29,035 bases of DNA from Pelargonium nanum (GCA_036897485.1 JAYMTF010000863.1:1-29035); one strand, 5' to 3'. Counted from the stretch's first letter, positions 1 through 11,446 are shown. A program made the numbers and translations. The notes: a model not told the origin generated them from the letters alone.

Positions 1-338
1 ATTCCCAAGAGGATTTGGGTGTATGGAAATATTGTAGCCATTGGAGCTAACCATGTTAAGCTTCTTCTTTGCCACTAATATTAATTTATAAGGTGAAGAA
101 AGAACTCTATATATAGCATATTAAAATCCCACATTCCCACCTGAACTGTAAGTTTGTAATGAATACAATTTCTTGTCGTTCTTCAATCTTCATATAACAT
201 CCCAGTCCCACCTGTTTTTCTCACTACAAATTAATGCCAATTGATAATGTGGGGACAGTTGATATAGATAATTTGGGCTATGGGTGATGATAGAGTGCTG
301 CGCCTGAGGTTGAGCTTTGGTTTGCGATCTGATGTGGG

Positions 339-395
339 TTTGTAACATGTTTTTACTAGAATGTGAATTCTTTACTAGTAAAAACATGTTACAAA
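339..395. repeat. Perfect 21-bp inverted repeat (hairpin)
   Basis: Bases 339-359 are the exact reverse complement of 375-395, separated by a 15-base loop that contains GAATTC. The arm core reads ACATGTTTTTACTAG. An inverted repeat this long without a mismatch is unlikely by chance in a short stretch. It could be a small fold-back element, a recent inverted duplication, or the stem of a hairpin RNA. Nothing flanking it identifies a known family. Confidence 0.75.
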
Positions 396-556
396 TTACA
401 ACATATTTCTATTTAGTTTTTGTTTTATTGATGGATAGTCTTTTATTTTTATATATACAGTGTCTCTGGACCAGTACTTTTTCGTGCAACTTGCGACTAT
501 TACCACTGATCACATTAGCCCGATTCAAGTAATAGTCTTCTTGATTAACTTGAATA

Positions 557-740
557 TTGTCACACAAGTTTCATCTTTGGCGTGGGAGTTATGGGCAAAA
601 TGACGAGTTCGGGAACAAGCTCTTCAATATCCGCAACGACTATGGCGTCAATTGTAGGGGTATCACCTTCAACAAGGAATCGTACTGGCCTTCGTCACCC
701 TCCGCTGAAACAGCTAGCGTGAGTTCATGTTCTACCGGAA
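557..740 (+). pseudogene. Possible remnant of a papain-like (C1A) cysteine protease C-terminus
   Basis: One open frame encodes a segment with the spacing W-x-G-S-Y-G, then I-R, then C-x-G-I, then E-S-Y-x-P. This recalls the C-terminal end of plant papain-family proteases (WG..WG..G, R..., CGI, ..SYP). The frame has no convincing start and no recognisable catalytic Cys or His domain around it. It runs into non-coding sequence after about 740. If real, it is a decayed fragment. The match is by eye and weak, and an unrelated or spurious frame is quite possible. Confidence 0.22.
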
Positions 741-1165
741 TCTTAGCGCGAACATGCTGCTTATATGTCTATATTATAAGTTTTAGTATCTTATTTAGTT
801 TTTCTTTTAAGTTGTACGCGGTGAGAGACATATGTTAAAAGTAACTTTTGACAGAAGAAATAATAATAATAATATTTTTAAAATATGTCTTTTTGCCGCC
901 AAAATACATTGTCATATGCAATTATCTCTAATAATAATTACTATCATAAGAAAACCGAGTCATTGGATAATGAATTGTATACAGTCAAGTCGTTCATATG
1001 TATTAGTGTAGATGATGTATACATGTCAGTTGATGTTACATCAAAGTTATCTTTTGGTATTGATTGATATATATATGTTTGGTCTTCTAAAAACTTGGAA
1101 AATGCCGGATTTCAATAAAAATTTCACCATATTGATTGTAATAATTCTAAGGAAGAGGATCTTGC

Positions 1166-1250
1166 ATGTATCCTATATACATATATATTGCATGTAGACT
1201 AAGAATGTGTCACGTCAGCCTACATGCAATATATATGCATGTAGGTACAT
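1166..1250. repeat. Imperfect fold-back repeat with a perfect 18-bp core
   Basis: Bases 1180-1197 are an exact inverted copy of 1220-1237 (arm CATATATATTGCATGTAG). The similarity continues outward imperfectly to about 1166 and 1250. The roughly 22-base loop contains GTCACGTCA, an ACGT-core sequence. It may be a small fold-back transposon remnant or a hairpin-forming site. Confidence 0.6.
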
Positions 1251-2103
1251 GTAACAATCATTTACGTAATTCTAATCAATTAATTATAAGATCATTAAAC
1301 GGATTAGAATTCTTCTTCTCAATCTATGATAGGTAAAATGAACAAAACAATCATTAGAGTTATACTCTACTTAACAAAACACAATTTACAACATAAACTA
1401 ATTGAAGATTATATATATACAAACACATTTAGTACCAGGTGTATAAGAAGAAAACTACATCTCAACATCAAACACAATTGTTTAGTATTTAAAATGAATG
1501 ATACATTATTTTATATTATTAGTTTATAAAATGAATTTTAAAACTAAAATATTCCAAAAATAAGCCAAGCCACCCATATGGCTCCTCAAATTTGTTTTTG
1601 CCACAAGCAACAAATTCAAGATTTTGGGTTGCTCAAATTTGACCCATTATCCAACAACTGACTTGACTCTACCAAACAAAATCATACCATGGAATACATG
1701 TGGCCTCACATATATATATGAGATCATTTTTGTTTTGTTTTCTTTGTTCTAAAAAAAGATGCTTGTTTATTATTATTATTATAATTGCATAAAACACATC
1801 AACTCTATGTTTATATATACATTGTTTGTTCAACAAGAATCTCCTGTTAATTTACTGTATATATATGATAACAATAACAAAACCAAAGACATGAGATTAT
1901 ACTAATAATGATAATAATCTCAAGTTTAGAATAATAATATAATATTATAAAAATTAGAGACATCAATCAATTAGATCACGACACTTGTCCTTTGAAATTT
2001 AATTTCTTATTCACAAACAATTTTTTTGAAAGTTTAGAAATCTCTATGCCGTATTTAAATAATAAAAAATATAATACTGTTATCATTGCTAATCTGTGGA
2101 CGC

Positions 2104-2218
2104 CACGTGCCAACTTACAATCTGCTACGGTCACGACCACTGGAAGTAGATTTACCAAGCCGTCATGATTGAGCCACGTAAGAGTAGGTCCCACACGGAG
2201 CAAGAGTGTAGGACCCAC
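2104..2218 (+). promoter_or_regulatory. Proximal promoter motifs: G-box and two class I TCP-type sites
   Basis: A CACGTG G-box lies at 2104-2109. GGTCCCAC at 2187-2194 and GGACCCAC at 2211-2218 both fit the class I TCP consensus (reverse complement of GTGGGNCC). They sit just before a pyrimidine-rich segment (2220-2290) that resembles a plant transcription start and 5' leader. The gene starting at 2571 is the natural target. Motif matches are direct; their use is inferred. Confidence 0.4.
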
Positions 2219-2404
2219 ACCTTTTCTCTTTCCAGAACATCACGTTCCTTCTTTTTCTTTCTCCGCCGATTCTTCTCTCTCACTCCAGAGACCGCAACAG
2301 CAAGATCGGAAACGGAGACACAAAAGCTTAAAATTTCACAGAACCCACCAATCCTGTCCCTTCAATTACCTCAGTTTCACGATTTCTCCGACGAAATCTA
2401 GCTG

Positions 2405-2543
2405 GTAACCCATCAAAATTGATTCTTTTTTTAGCCGTTACCGACAGCTGGTCAACTACCTCCAAAATTTACCGCCACTACATCCAAATTCGCATTAAAA
2501 TGTCAAAATTTACAGACCTAACTCGATAAATTACTTGCTCCAG
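2405..2543 (+). other. Probable 5' UTR intron of the membrane-protein gene
   Basis: GTAACC at 2405 can act as a donor, and the sequence before 2543 ends in TTGCTCCAG, a good acceptor, 27 bases before the start codon at 2571. Removing it leaves a leader that begins in the pyrimidine-rich stretch near 2220. This is inferred from splice-site sequence only. Confidence 0.4.
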
Positions 2544-2570
2544 AAGTAGAAGTGGCTGGTTCTTGTTCCG

Positions 2571-5500
2571 ATGGCCGGCGCCGGCTGCCCGAGAAACGCG
2601 GTCCGATACAACGGCACGCTCTGCTTCTGCCCGCCGGGGCAGCTGGTGGACCCCACCTCCAATGCCTGCGCTCTGTTCTCCGCCGTCTCCGGGATCAAGA
2701 CCGACGAGGGGGTCGACACCTACACCACCAGCTTCCCGGAGACCATCCTCTCCTTCGACCAAATCGAGAAGTTCACGCAATCTCAGGCCGTGTTCTTGGA
2801 GGCCACGCTCGTGCTCTTGCTTTCTTGGCTCTCGTTTTGCATCTTCTTGAGGTTTATGAAGCTCGGTGATGGAAAGAGTGTCTGGTTCAGGCTCAGGTGG
2901 TGGATTAGTCGGCTGGATGTTACTTTTGCCACTAGACATTGGCTGGTCAGTCCCAATCTCTCACCTTTCCTCTTTTATTTTGGTATCTTTCTATTTTTAG
3001 AACATGAATCTAAAATGGGTTTTTGATTTAATGATGAATTAGTGATTTGGAAGTAATTTATGGTCTATTTTACATATTGGGTTGCATTGGGATTTTGGAA
3101 TCAATTTTGTAACTTTTGTTTTAGATTAGGTGTAATATTCCATGAGTTTTCATGTCAAATTCATGCAATGTTTGGGTTTTATGTTATAAACTTGTAATCA
3201 TGAATTTTGCCAAATGCTTACTTTAGGTACATTTTTTCGAACATCATTTGTTCGTGAAAATGTTTGGATGGTTTAAAATTGAGAGGGTCTCTATCTCAAC
3301 TTCCTTTCCATGATTCCTTGCTTTCTTGTTCCTTCCTTAATGATGAAGCCGGATGGTGATAGAACGGTGCAGGCCTTATTTGTATCTCCAGTTCAACTAT
3401 GTTAGAACCTCTGGATTGAAGACCTTACATTTTGATTTCATTTACTCCCTTTGCTGTCTCTATTTGTTGTTACTATGATTAGACTAACTGTAGCCCCTAT
3501 GAAATCGTTAACTCACTTGAAATGTAGGCGAGTTATTGTTTGTTCATTCGTAAACAAATGTGATGGGCGAGTTATTATTTGTTCATTCATAAACAAATGT
3601 GATGGGCGAGTTATTATTTGTTCATTCAATTTTGGGCTTTGAATGTTTGTTTTCTTTCACCTATCTCAGTTTGCAATAAAATTACTTCAATTTTGAATTG
3701 ATTTGCTCATTTTCCTTGACAATATTTTTGCCATATATATTCTTCATCCTTTATCATTGTGTGATATAGTAGTGATATGTCATTTCAGTCATTTTTGAAC
3801 TATTATTGAGTCTATATTTCTTTTTCTTGTGATTAGTAGTTCTGTTTTTCCACCATGGTGTTGAGATCGTGAAAATGCTGTAATTTACATGGTTTTTTGT
3901 GTAGGAAGATCAAAAAGTGGTAAGGAAACGGAAAACTGAACTTGGTGGAACCTTCTCAATAGCAAGTTGGATACTTTTCATTGGTTTGTTTGCTGCGTGA
4001 GTATTTGATGATAGTTTCCATCTTCAGAAAAACATAGTATTGGATGTTCAGGTTTCTTTTTGTTATATGAGATGATATCATATCTAGTTTATCATCTTCT
4101 TTTCAGGTTGCTCTATCAAGTTATTTCAAGGAGATCTGTTGAAGTGCATAATGTGAGAGCAACAAATGGACCTGACTTGGCCTTATTTATCAATGACATG
4201 GAATTTAATATTACCACTGTTTCTAGCATGAGCTGCTCAAACTTGCGTGATCTTGGTACTGTAGTTACAGGAAATCCGGGCTTCATTGACCAAAGAGTTG
4301 CTCCTCTTTCAAATTTTGTGAACTATTCATGCTTGAACACAAGCAAGGGGCCAACCATAACTATGAAGTGTAAGGATTGCCAGCTCATTCATGACCATAT
4401 ATATATTTCATGGAAGTTTGTTGATATTCCAAATATTCCTGCAACTGCTGTTGGATTTGAGTTCAATGTTACAACCAAGAATCAAGCCAATAAGAAACAT
4501 GTGAGCTTCGTTAGTGGCTTGGTAAAGAACGGAAGCACTTTGGATGATAGACCAGTTACATTCCGAGGGGTGGATCCAAATATCTTGAAATTTAACCTGT
4601 TTCCTCGGATATACCAGAATTTTCATGACTTACGGCTTATTCAACCTCTATTTCATGACTTTCTCCCTGGTTCATCTCTTCGTGAGACAAATCAGCTCCA
4701 AACTTCCCTTCAAAATCCCAACGATGGAGTAATCAATACAACATTGTTTGTCAACTTCCTCTCAGACTACATTATCGAGATAGAGAATGAAAATATTATG
4801 GGTCCGGGTAAGTAATGCTGTCTTTTTCTCTCTGCATATATGATCTTTCTTCTCATTTGAATTTCCCTCTATCTTGCTTGCCAGTGCATGCATTAAATCC
4901 AAATATTTAGTCTATAAAACAATGAATCGCAGTGATGCTATATTATGTTCTTCACTTTGAGCTATGAATTTTCTGATCTTAATAACATATTTACCCAAAT
5001 ATTTAGATTCTTCAAAAGTTAGATTTGGCTGCTGCATGGTTTAGTAGCAGTGTCTTCACAGCATAAAATTCTCATTAGGAAGTTATATTCATTGTGCTTT
5101 CTCTTTTATATGCAGTGAGCTTCCTTGCAGATCTTGGTGGTCTCTATTGTATTAGCATTGGCATATTTTTCTACTGCTTAGTGCAGGTATGGTTTTTTTA
5201 CCCCTATTAAAGCCTTCTTTGCCTTTTGTTTAATTTCGTGATTCTTGTTTGTGGAATCTTTCTAATTTCTCTATTCTACAGTGTGAGTATAGAGTAAAGA
5301 AACTACGTAATGAAGATAAAATGATGCGGGAAATTAGAAATCGGCGAAAAGCTCAAGAACGATGGGGCAAGGTGATTTTCTCCTATCTAAATAAGCATTC
5401 GGCTTTTACTTTATTTCCATTATATTCTTGTTTCAGTTTGACTGAGCACTGTATATTCTTCTTTTAACTAGTTGCGGAGATATGTGATGTACACATGGGG

Positions 5501-6786
5501 TTGCAGCACATTGGATGATAAATACAACACCATTAAAAAGGATCCAGGTTGCAATCCTTTCGCGGTTCAGTTAGTTCGTGGAAATGGATCGGTTCGTGGT
5601 AGTGGATCATCACATAAGAGAAGCCTGCAAACTAGACTGGATTCTATCAGTTTTAACCAGAAAGTTAGCTTGCCTGATGAAAAGGTGATGTGTTGCTGCT
5701 TTCTTGCTGTAGTAAATTCGGCTTTATTTGCTCCAAACCCTCTTTATGAACTGCCTTCTTTTTCCTTTTTAAATTTCTGAATTGCCGCAACTTTTTATTC
5801 TGCAGAACACTCTTGAAATGAAATCTTGTATAGCAGGAACTGCACCGAACTGTGTAGGGAGGACTTCAATTTCAAAGGACGAACTTGTGAGTTATTTTGT
5901 TATTTCATTATAAGTAAATATGGATATTTTTGTGAACAGGAAAATAGATGTTATTCTATTGAGAATATGAGGAATCAAAGTCAAAATGACAAAACCTGAG
6001 ATTTCTCGGTTGTTTATTCCATGATAAAGCATTAAACTAAATTGATCCTAATTGTGAATTTGTATACTACTGTCTTCCAAACTGAGGCCTAATCGTGTGG
6101 AAAATGGCTAATATTTCTTGTTTATGTCCTCCAGCCTTCAAAATCTGAAGCTACTTCCTCTACAAATGGCGGGAAACAGCTTGATTCAAGTGGTCTGTGT
6201 GCAAACAAAGCTTCCCAGTCCGACACATATTCTCTCACTCATGATACCATTCCCCTTCCCCCTTCACTAGGTAACTATTTATGTCAAATGTTTAGGTTTG
6301 TTGTCTTTCCTTTCCTTTCCTTACTACATGTTTATGGAGTAGGGAAACTAGGACAAGTTAGATATTGTTGGTTTCTTCTCAAATTTGAGAATTCTCTATC
6401 GATGTTGATCAAGTCTTATTTGTTTATTAGTTTAATACTTGTTTCACACTAATATAATCTGAGCATGCCGATCCTGAAAACGGTAATGACAACAAAGGAA
6501 AAGGAGATAAAATAATTGCTCATCAATTCAAAATTGCTGAACTTATTGCTCATGTATAAATGTTTAGGACTTTTCTAGTGTTCAAACTTTGAAATGGCTT
6601 ATAAAGTCATACTTGTTATTCATTGCAGATTTTAAGGATGGTTCGCAAATGGATATGTCTGATATTCAGAAGAATCTGCAGAGTTTGTATGACTACAATG
6701 TAATGCTGAGGGAAAAATTCATAGCTGCTCAGTCTTTGCTTCATGATTTAGCCACAAAGTCCTCATCTCCAGCGAGACATAGCTGA
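2571..6786 (+). CDS. Uncharacterised plant membrane protein with a large glycosylated ectodomain (9 exons, 638 aa)
   Basis: Exons are 2571-2945, 3905-3996, 4107-4807, 5116-5186, 5282-5371, 5472-5684, 5806-5886, 6135-6270 and 6629-6786. All junctions are GT-AG and the phases agree, giving 639 codons with the stop. The product has a Cys-containing N-terminus (residues 6-33), a hydrophobic segment at about 74-94, and a second at about 140-162 preceded by a Lys/Arg-rich stretch. A domain of about 225 residues follows, with several N-glycosylation sequons (NITT, NYSC, NVTT, NGST, NTTL) and Cys residues. A third membrane segment (about 390-413) begins with FLADLGG, and the tail is charged, Ser-rich and ends in a helical segment. 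The sequons suggest the 163-388 domain faces the lumen or outside. I do not recognise a characterised family. The exon 1 start is favoured because it opens a long GC-rich frame with consistent splicing. Confidence 0.85.
3527..3628. repeat. 39-bp minisatellite in intron 1
   Basis: A 39-base unit starting GGCGAGTTATT and ending near AAACAAATGTGAT begins at 3527, 3566 and 3605, giving about 2.6 copies with few differences. It lies within the first coding intron (2946-3904) of the membrane-protein gene. Because 39 is a multiple of three it produces a repetitive open frame, which is not evidence of coding. Confidence 0.85.
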
Positions 6787-7822
6787 ATGTAGCATTTTCA
6801 AGTTATGCAAGCAAATAGGGTTCAGCGTCTCGAAACTGCCCAGATTTGTCCACCTTGCCAAGAAAACACAGAATTTTCTATTCATGCACTTGGGAGGAAA
6901 GATGTTGTAAGCTACTCCAGATCATCTGTCCTGTATATGAACTCACGTTAACACTTCAGACTAACCCTCGCCATGCTCAAGGCCGCCAAGATGGGTAAAG
7001 CAGCATAAAAACTAGTGCAAGGTGGATCAGTCCTTGTGTGAATGTGTTGTGTTTTTCTTGTCCGGGTTTGCGCAAGATTTATGTTATGGTTGAGCTTCAG
7101 TGTACTTTTTTGATTTTGAAGGCATTGGAATTGGAAGGAAGATGCCTTGAAGAATGTATGCATCTTTTTCAACATGTGATTGCTTTAAACATTGTAACAT
7201 TAATTTGAAAAAACAGAAGAAAGTGTACAATATTTTTTCATTAGCCAGATTATTTCATTTCTGTACATTTCATTATTCTTAATCATCAAAAGGTATTCTA
7301 TTGATGTCTCCACAAAAACATACTTGAACCTAGATCAACTTGTATATTTTGTTGAGAATGATGGTCCTAATATATATATTGTATAAACCACATGTCATTC
7401 TCATCCTGCTCAGAGGTTAGTAACAATTAAGACTCTTCGTCCCTCCCCATGGGTGTGCTTATTGGGGATCAAACCGGGAATCCCAACGATCTCAGCTTGC
7501 ATTTTCTTTTGTTTTTGCGACCAGAAAAACCCTAATACTAATTACCAGAAAGGGCCTGTTTAGTAATTGACATATTTGGTTTCTCCTCTATATACTCAGC
7601 AAACAAGTACTGAGGTAGTGTGTTTAAGGAGTCAAGGAGTTATCAGAATGCAAAAAAGTAGAGATAAATGCTGAGACCAATTTATTTCCTTCAGCAGAAA
7701 AGAATGTATATAGTTGATACTTATTCCCCAATCAGGGTGATGCATGTGACTAATAGGTTTCACCAAAAAATATGAGAAACAAGAATCAAGACAAGAGGAG
7801 GGCTGGTTTTGACCTCAGTGAG
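6787..7822. other. Convergent 3' UTRs and intergenic spacer
   Basis: This separates the ends of two genes that point toward each other, the membrane-protein gene (+) and FHY1 (-). The first few hundred bases are probably 3' UTR of the former. Around 7415-7500 there is one copy of a dispersed repeat (see next entry). No convincing coding frame is present. Confidence 0.5.
7415..7500 (+). repeat. Dispersed repeat, copy 1
   Basis: The segment shares ACAATTAAGACT, a middle part rich in C and T, and GGGGATCAAAC with a second copy at about 11447-11545, in the same order and with similar spacing. Two related non-coding copies 4 kb apart indicate a dispersed element, probably a transposon fragment. 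The family is not identified. Confidence 0.5.
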
Positions 7823-10800
7823 TCAATGTTGTTCTTTTGCTGAAATGTCAATCCCTATTTGCAAGAGATCTTGGCGCAACAAATCTACGTTCTTGAAATG
7901 TAGACCAACGATGCCAGCTTCAACTGCAGCATCTACGTTCTTTTTCCTGCAAGTAGACCTTACATATTAGCAAGCAATGAAAACTGAAAATGAATGTGCA
8001 AAGTAAAATATTTCATTGAATCTAAAGACTCTCTCCTGATGTCTGGCATGCATGCACAATAAACCAACGAACACCAGGCTAAAGATCAAAGCTTCTTAAC
8101 TTCAGTTAACAGAATCAGAAACATCAATTTGTGCACATAGGACATAAACATGGATGAATTTGTAACCATAATTAGCATGAAACAATGATACATAATAAGA
8201 GGGAAAAACCTGTCATCAATGAAGACACAGCTCGGTGCATCAACGTTAAGTTGCCTCACAACTTCCAAGTAGAAATCAGGATCAGGCTTCCTCTTTCCTG
8301 ATACACAAATAAATAGTATATTCTGCTCAGTTTAGCTGGTCTTCGCTACTTCCACATACCATGCATTTAACTTGTTCTTACATTAAGACTGGCAGAAAAA
8401 ATATACTTTGTTATCTGAACAAAGGATCCAAGAAGAGCATTAACTTATTTACTAAGATGAAAGTTGCAAAAGTAATGCTTGTAAAAATAAACAGATTAAT
8501 AATGATGAAATAGAAAGAAACTGAAGGTCCAAGAATCAGAGTTTTGCACAGTGCACACTTGAAACATGTATCTTGAGAGTTGAAGTTGTGATTTTACTTT
8601 GAATAAAAAAACAGCAGCCTATATTTCAAGAATACTAGACAGAATTCCTCCAAAATATTTTAGTTATATACAAGCATCATGCAGCACCGAATGAAACACG
8701 AACAAAAGCAAGATTATAGATTAGATGAACCATGGTACCTAGAAACATGCAAATAGACACGAGCAAAGACGAGAGAGAGAATACCCATTGTGTATGAACA
8801 AAATGTCCAAGACAAATATGTTGAGATTTTTAATTTTTCCTCGATCATTTCATACCTACAAAACAAATTCTAAGAAAACTATGAGCCATCTCACAGAGCA
8901 CTATTATAACAACTAAAAAAATCATTTTGAGTTACCAGATGGGATAGTTTGTGCAAGCATGCATCTCATAGTCGTTCTGTTTTAGAGAGTGTAGCAATTC
9001 TTCAACACCATCTATGTAGGAATATCCGCTTCTCATACAACTTTTAAGCCCTGTAAAGGCAAGTGACTGAAGTTGGTAGAGGTCCAAAAAGATTATAAGA
9101 CAAAAACCCTGTTAAATTTTAATAATGGGCAACATACAAAGGTTTGAGCTTTCACTACTAAAAGGTCAACCTTATATAAAGATTTCACTTGAACCTTTAT
9201 ATATAACTAATTTCTTTCATATCTTATCCATGTGGAACTCTTTATTTTATCACCGCTTTCAACACATATGGCAGGCTGGATGAGTTTGGATCGGTGAAAT
9301 GGCATCAATCTTCCTTTCGGCAGGAAGAATGGAAAGAAGGATGAAAAACATCTACCATCAATGTATTGCAAAAATATATAATAATAACAAAAACATTCAA
9401 ACATTTCAAATGAGAACAGACCCTCTTAATTTCATCCTCCCATCCCATCCATTTTTCCTACACAACAAAGACTGAAGTAGCGCTTGGATTGCAATTTTTG
9501 TTAAGGAAAAAAAAAAGAATCGGAATGAGATTCCAATTCATCGTGTTTGTATTAAGACTTTTTGGTCGTGATAATGACTTTGGAATAGAAATCTCATTTC
9601 CATTACCACTCCAAAAAGTTTAACTTTGAACGCTATCTAAGTATCTATAAGCATATTAGAGTACGACTACTAGAGAGTAGATGCCAATTTATGAACCACC
9701 CTCAACTAACTAGTTCTTGATAAAAGTGTGATCTATGAACAGTTAAAAGAACAATCCAACATCAGAGTAATATTATTTGTAAGTTGCCTCCTTAAATGTA
9801 ATGGTTTCTACAGTTCAGGAAAATCTGGCATCATGAAGTAAATTACCAGACACTAATATGGTTGATAGAAAAATACCAACCTTCCAAATCAAAAGCCCTC
9901 CCATCTTTAAAGAACTTTTTAGCCAGCTCCTCCTGAAAAACACCAAACAAGAAAAGCATGTTAAGTTGAATTTCAACACGCAAAGCAATTGAATGAGAGT
10001 TGCAATAGTTCAAGATTAATGGCAAACCACAAAGGTTGAGAAAACAACAAAAGGATATCCAGGGTGGAAGACGTAAACAAAATAATGTCTGTAAAGGGCT
10101 CAAATGTAACTTTCAAATTTCAATAGATAATGTCATAAAGGAGTCCTTTTCCTTGAATGGGAAATTGGACATTTACATGAAAAAGCAAAAACAGTATTGT
10201 ATTATTACACATCTCTTTAATATGATATTTGCATAATTGAGCTTACTAATCAATTTCCTTTCCAAATTCAATTATGCGGCTATTCAGAAAATGCCTCAAA
10301 CTCAATGCTTAACACCATTTCGCTCACAGTCACAAAGGCTTTCCTTCACCTACCAACAATTTCATGAAACATAAATTTCCAAAACACTTTCAAGCATACC
10401 TCATTTATCAATCCCTTTTCAAACTCAATCCACGCCGTTGGATGCTTGCATTCGATCAACTCCTTCATGGACATTCTGAGCAGAAAACCTTAAATTTGAT
10501 CACTAAGAAGTAACATAAAACCAAACAAACTCTTGAAGCTAATATCTCAAACTTCTCAGCCACTACAGAGAATATATAAACACATAGGTTTTCATTTGAA
10601 AAGATCCCAACTTCACAACACATAAGAATCATCTCCAAATCCAAATCCATACACAAGCAAGACCCAGTTCATCAAAAGTCAAAACTATCAATTAACCATT
10701 TCTGCTCCTACTGAATTCAACATTTCACACAAAAGGACCATCCCCAGATAAATGGGAGCAGAACCCAGAAACTGAAAACCAGCAAACCTGAAGAAGGCAG

Positions 10801-11014
10801 GGACGTCTTGGTAAAAAGGGTCGCGAACAATGGTGTCCATGATGTCAAAGAGCAGTACCGGAAGCTTTCTTTTGGTCGGAGCTCCGGCGGCGGCGGCGGC
10901 GGCGGGAGAAGAGGAAAAAGAGGCAGTGGTGGTCTTCATGGCGAATTTGGAAGAGTGTTTGAGAGGGAAAAAGAGAGTCGTTGTGGTAGTGGGTACCCTG
11001 AACAGTAAAGCCAT
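7823..11014 (-). CDS. FHY1: Chloroplast FMN hydrolase, HAD superfamily (7 exons, 250 aa)
   Basis: Exons on the minus strand are 11014-10788, 10475-10400, 9932-9881, 9050-8936, 8855-8785, 8297-8210 and 7946-7823, with consistent phases. The protein resembles Arabidopsis FHY1 (At1g79790), a plastid phosphatase that removes phosphate from FMN to give riboflavin. The first 50 or so residues are rich in Ser, Thr and Ala, as expected of a transit peptide. HAD motifs are visible: motif I FDIMDT with the nucleophile Asp57, motif II Thr152 in TNYP, motif III Lys in GKRKPDP (182-187), and motif IV FIDDR (206-210). Motif I has Met at the position where most HAD phosphatases carry the second Asp. From memory the Arabidopsis protein shares this, so it is probably a family trait. 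Length matches the family. Confidence 0.9.
9478..9645. mobile_element. Possible MITE-like insertion in an FHY1 intron
   Basis: The stretch from about 9478 to 9645 in the intron between exons 3 and 4 contains opposed sub-terminal motifs (GGAATGAGATTCCAATTC near 9515 and a partly complementary GAAATCTCATTTCC near 9588). Its ends resemble each other in inverted form (TAGCGCTTGG against AGCGTTCAAA). This is the look of a small non-autonomous DNA element. Boundaries and target-site duplication are not clear. Confidence 0.3.
10884..10905 (-). repeat. (CGG)n trinucleotide repeat encoding an alanine run
   Basis: About seven CGG units on the plus strand encode a run of Ala (residues 38-43) in the predicted transit peptide of FHY1. 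Such runs are tolerated in transit peptides and often vary in length between alleles. Confidence 0.85.
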
Positions 11015-11446
11015 AATTGAAGTCGACGATTTCTTGCTCGAATTGTTTATCTCTCATCCTCATTTTTTGGCCAACGGTTGTTTTCAAGCTCCTTCCTTTA
11101 TTTTAACATTAATAACCGGCTTTGTTTGTATTTTTAATATATTTTTCTATATCTTCCTCTCAAACGTGTATTATTTTTTTAACGAAAATATAGATTAAAT
11201 TAATTAGTAGTGATCCAAATGTTTCTAATTAATTTATACTTACAAATCTTATTAGTAATGTCACACACATCATTTGGGATCTCAATGTATGATTGATTCT
11301 CCTCATTTATTTTATCCTATCAAAATGACAACTCATTTGTTAAATCAAATGCCATCATGTGTATCTTTCTTCTTCTTTTTTTTGGTCGTTTTAGTTCAGA
11401 TGAGGGCTTAGATTTTTTTTATCAGCAAAACTAGATGAGGGCTTAG

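Larger units (their letters stand above)
1..2100. other. AT-rich intergenic region
   Basis: I see no intact gene here. Open frames are short, overlapping and of low complexity. The stretch holds two fold-back repeats and one possible protease remnant (listed separately), several TA-rich and TAA-rich runs such as around 860-880 and 1770-1785, and the distal promoter of the gene that starts at 2571. Confidence 0.6.

Noticed and set aside
2165-2408. Small Ser/Phe-rich frames just before the membrane-protein gene
   Set aside because: They lie in the pyrimidine-rich leader that is probably 5' UTR. Two overlapping frames are equally open, which argues against coding.
2478-2939. Long minus-strand frame opposite exon 1 of the membrane-protein gene
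   Set aside because: It is antisense to a GC-rich coding exon. Its Glu/Arg/Pro-rich composition is that of a shadow frame, with no conserved motif.
3527-3628. CRISPR-like direct repeats
   Set aside because: The units are contiguous with no unique spacers and lie in a plant intron. It is a minisatellite.
10808-11198. Plus-strand frames opposite FHY1 exon 1
   Set aside because: Their Gly and Ala runs are the complement of the Ala-coding CGG repeat, and they show no recognisable protein features.
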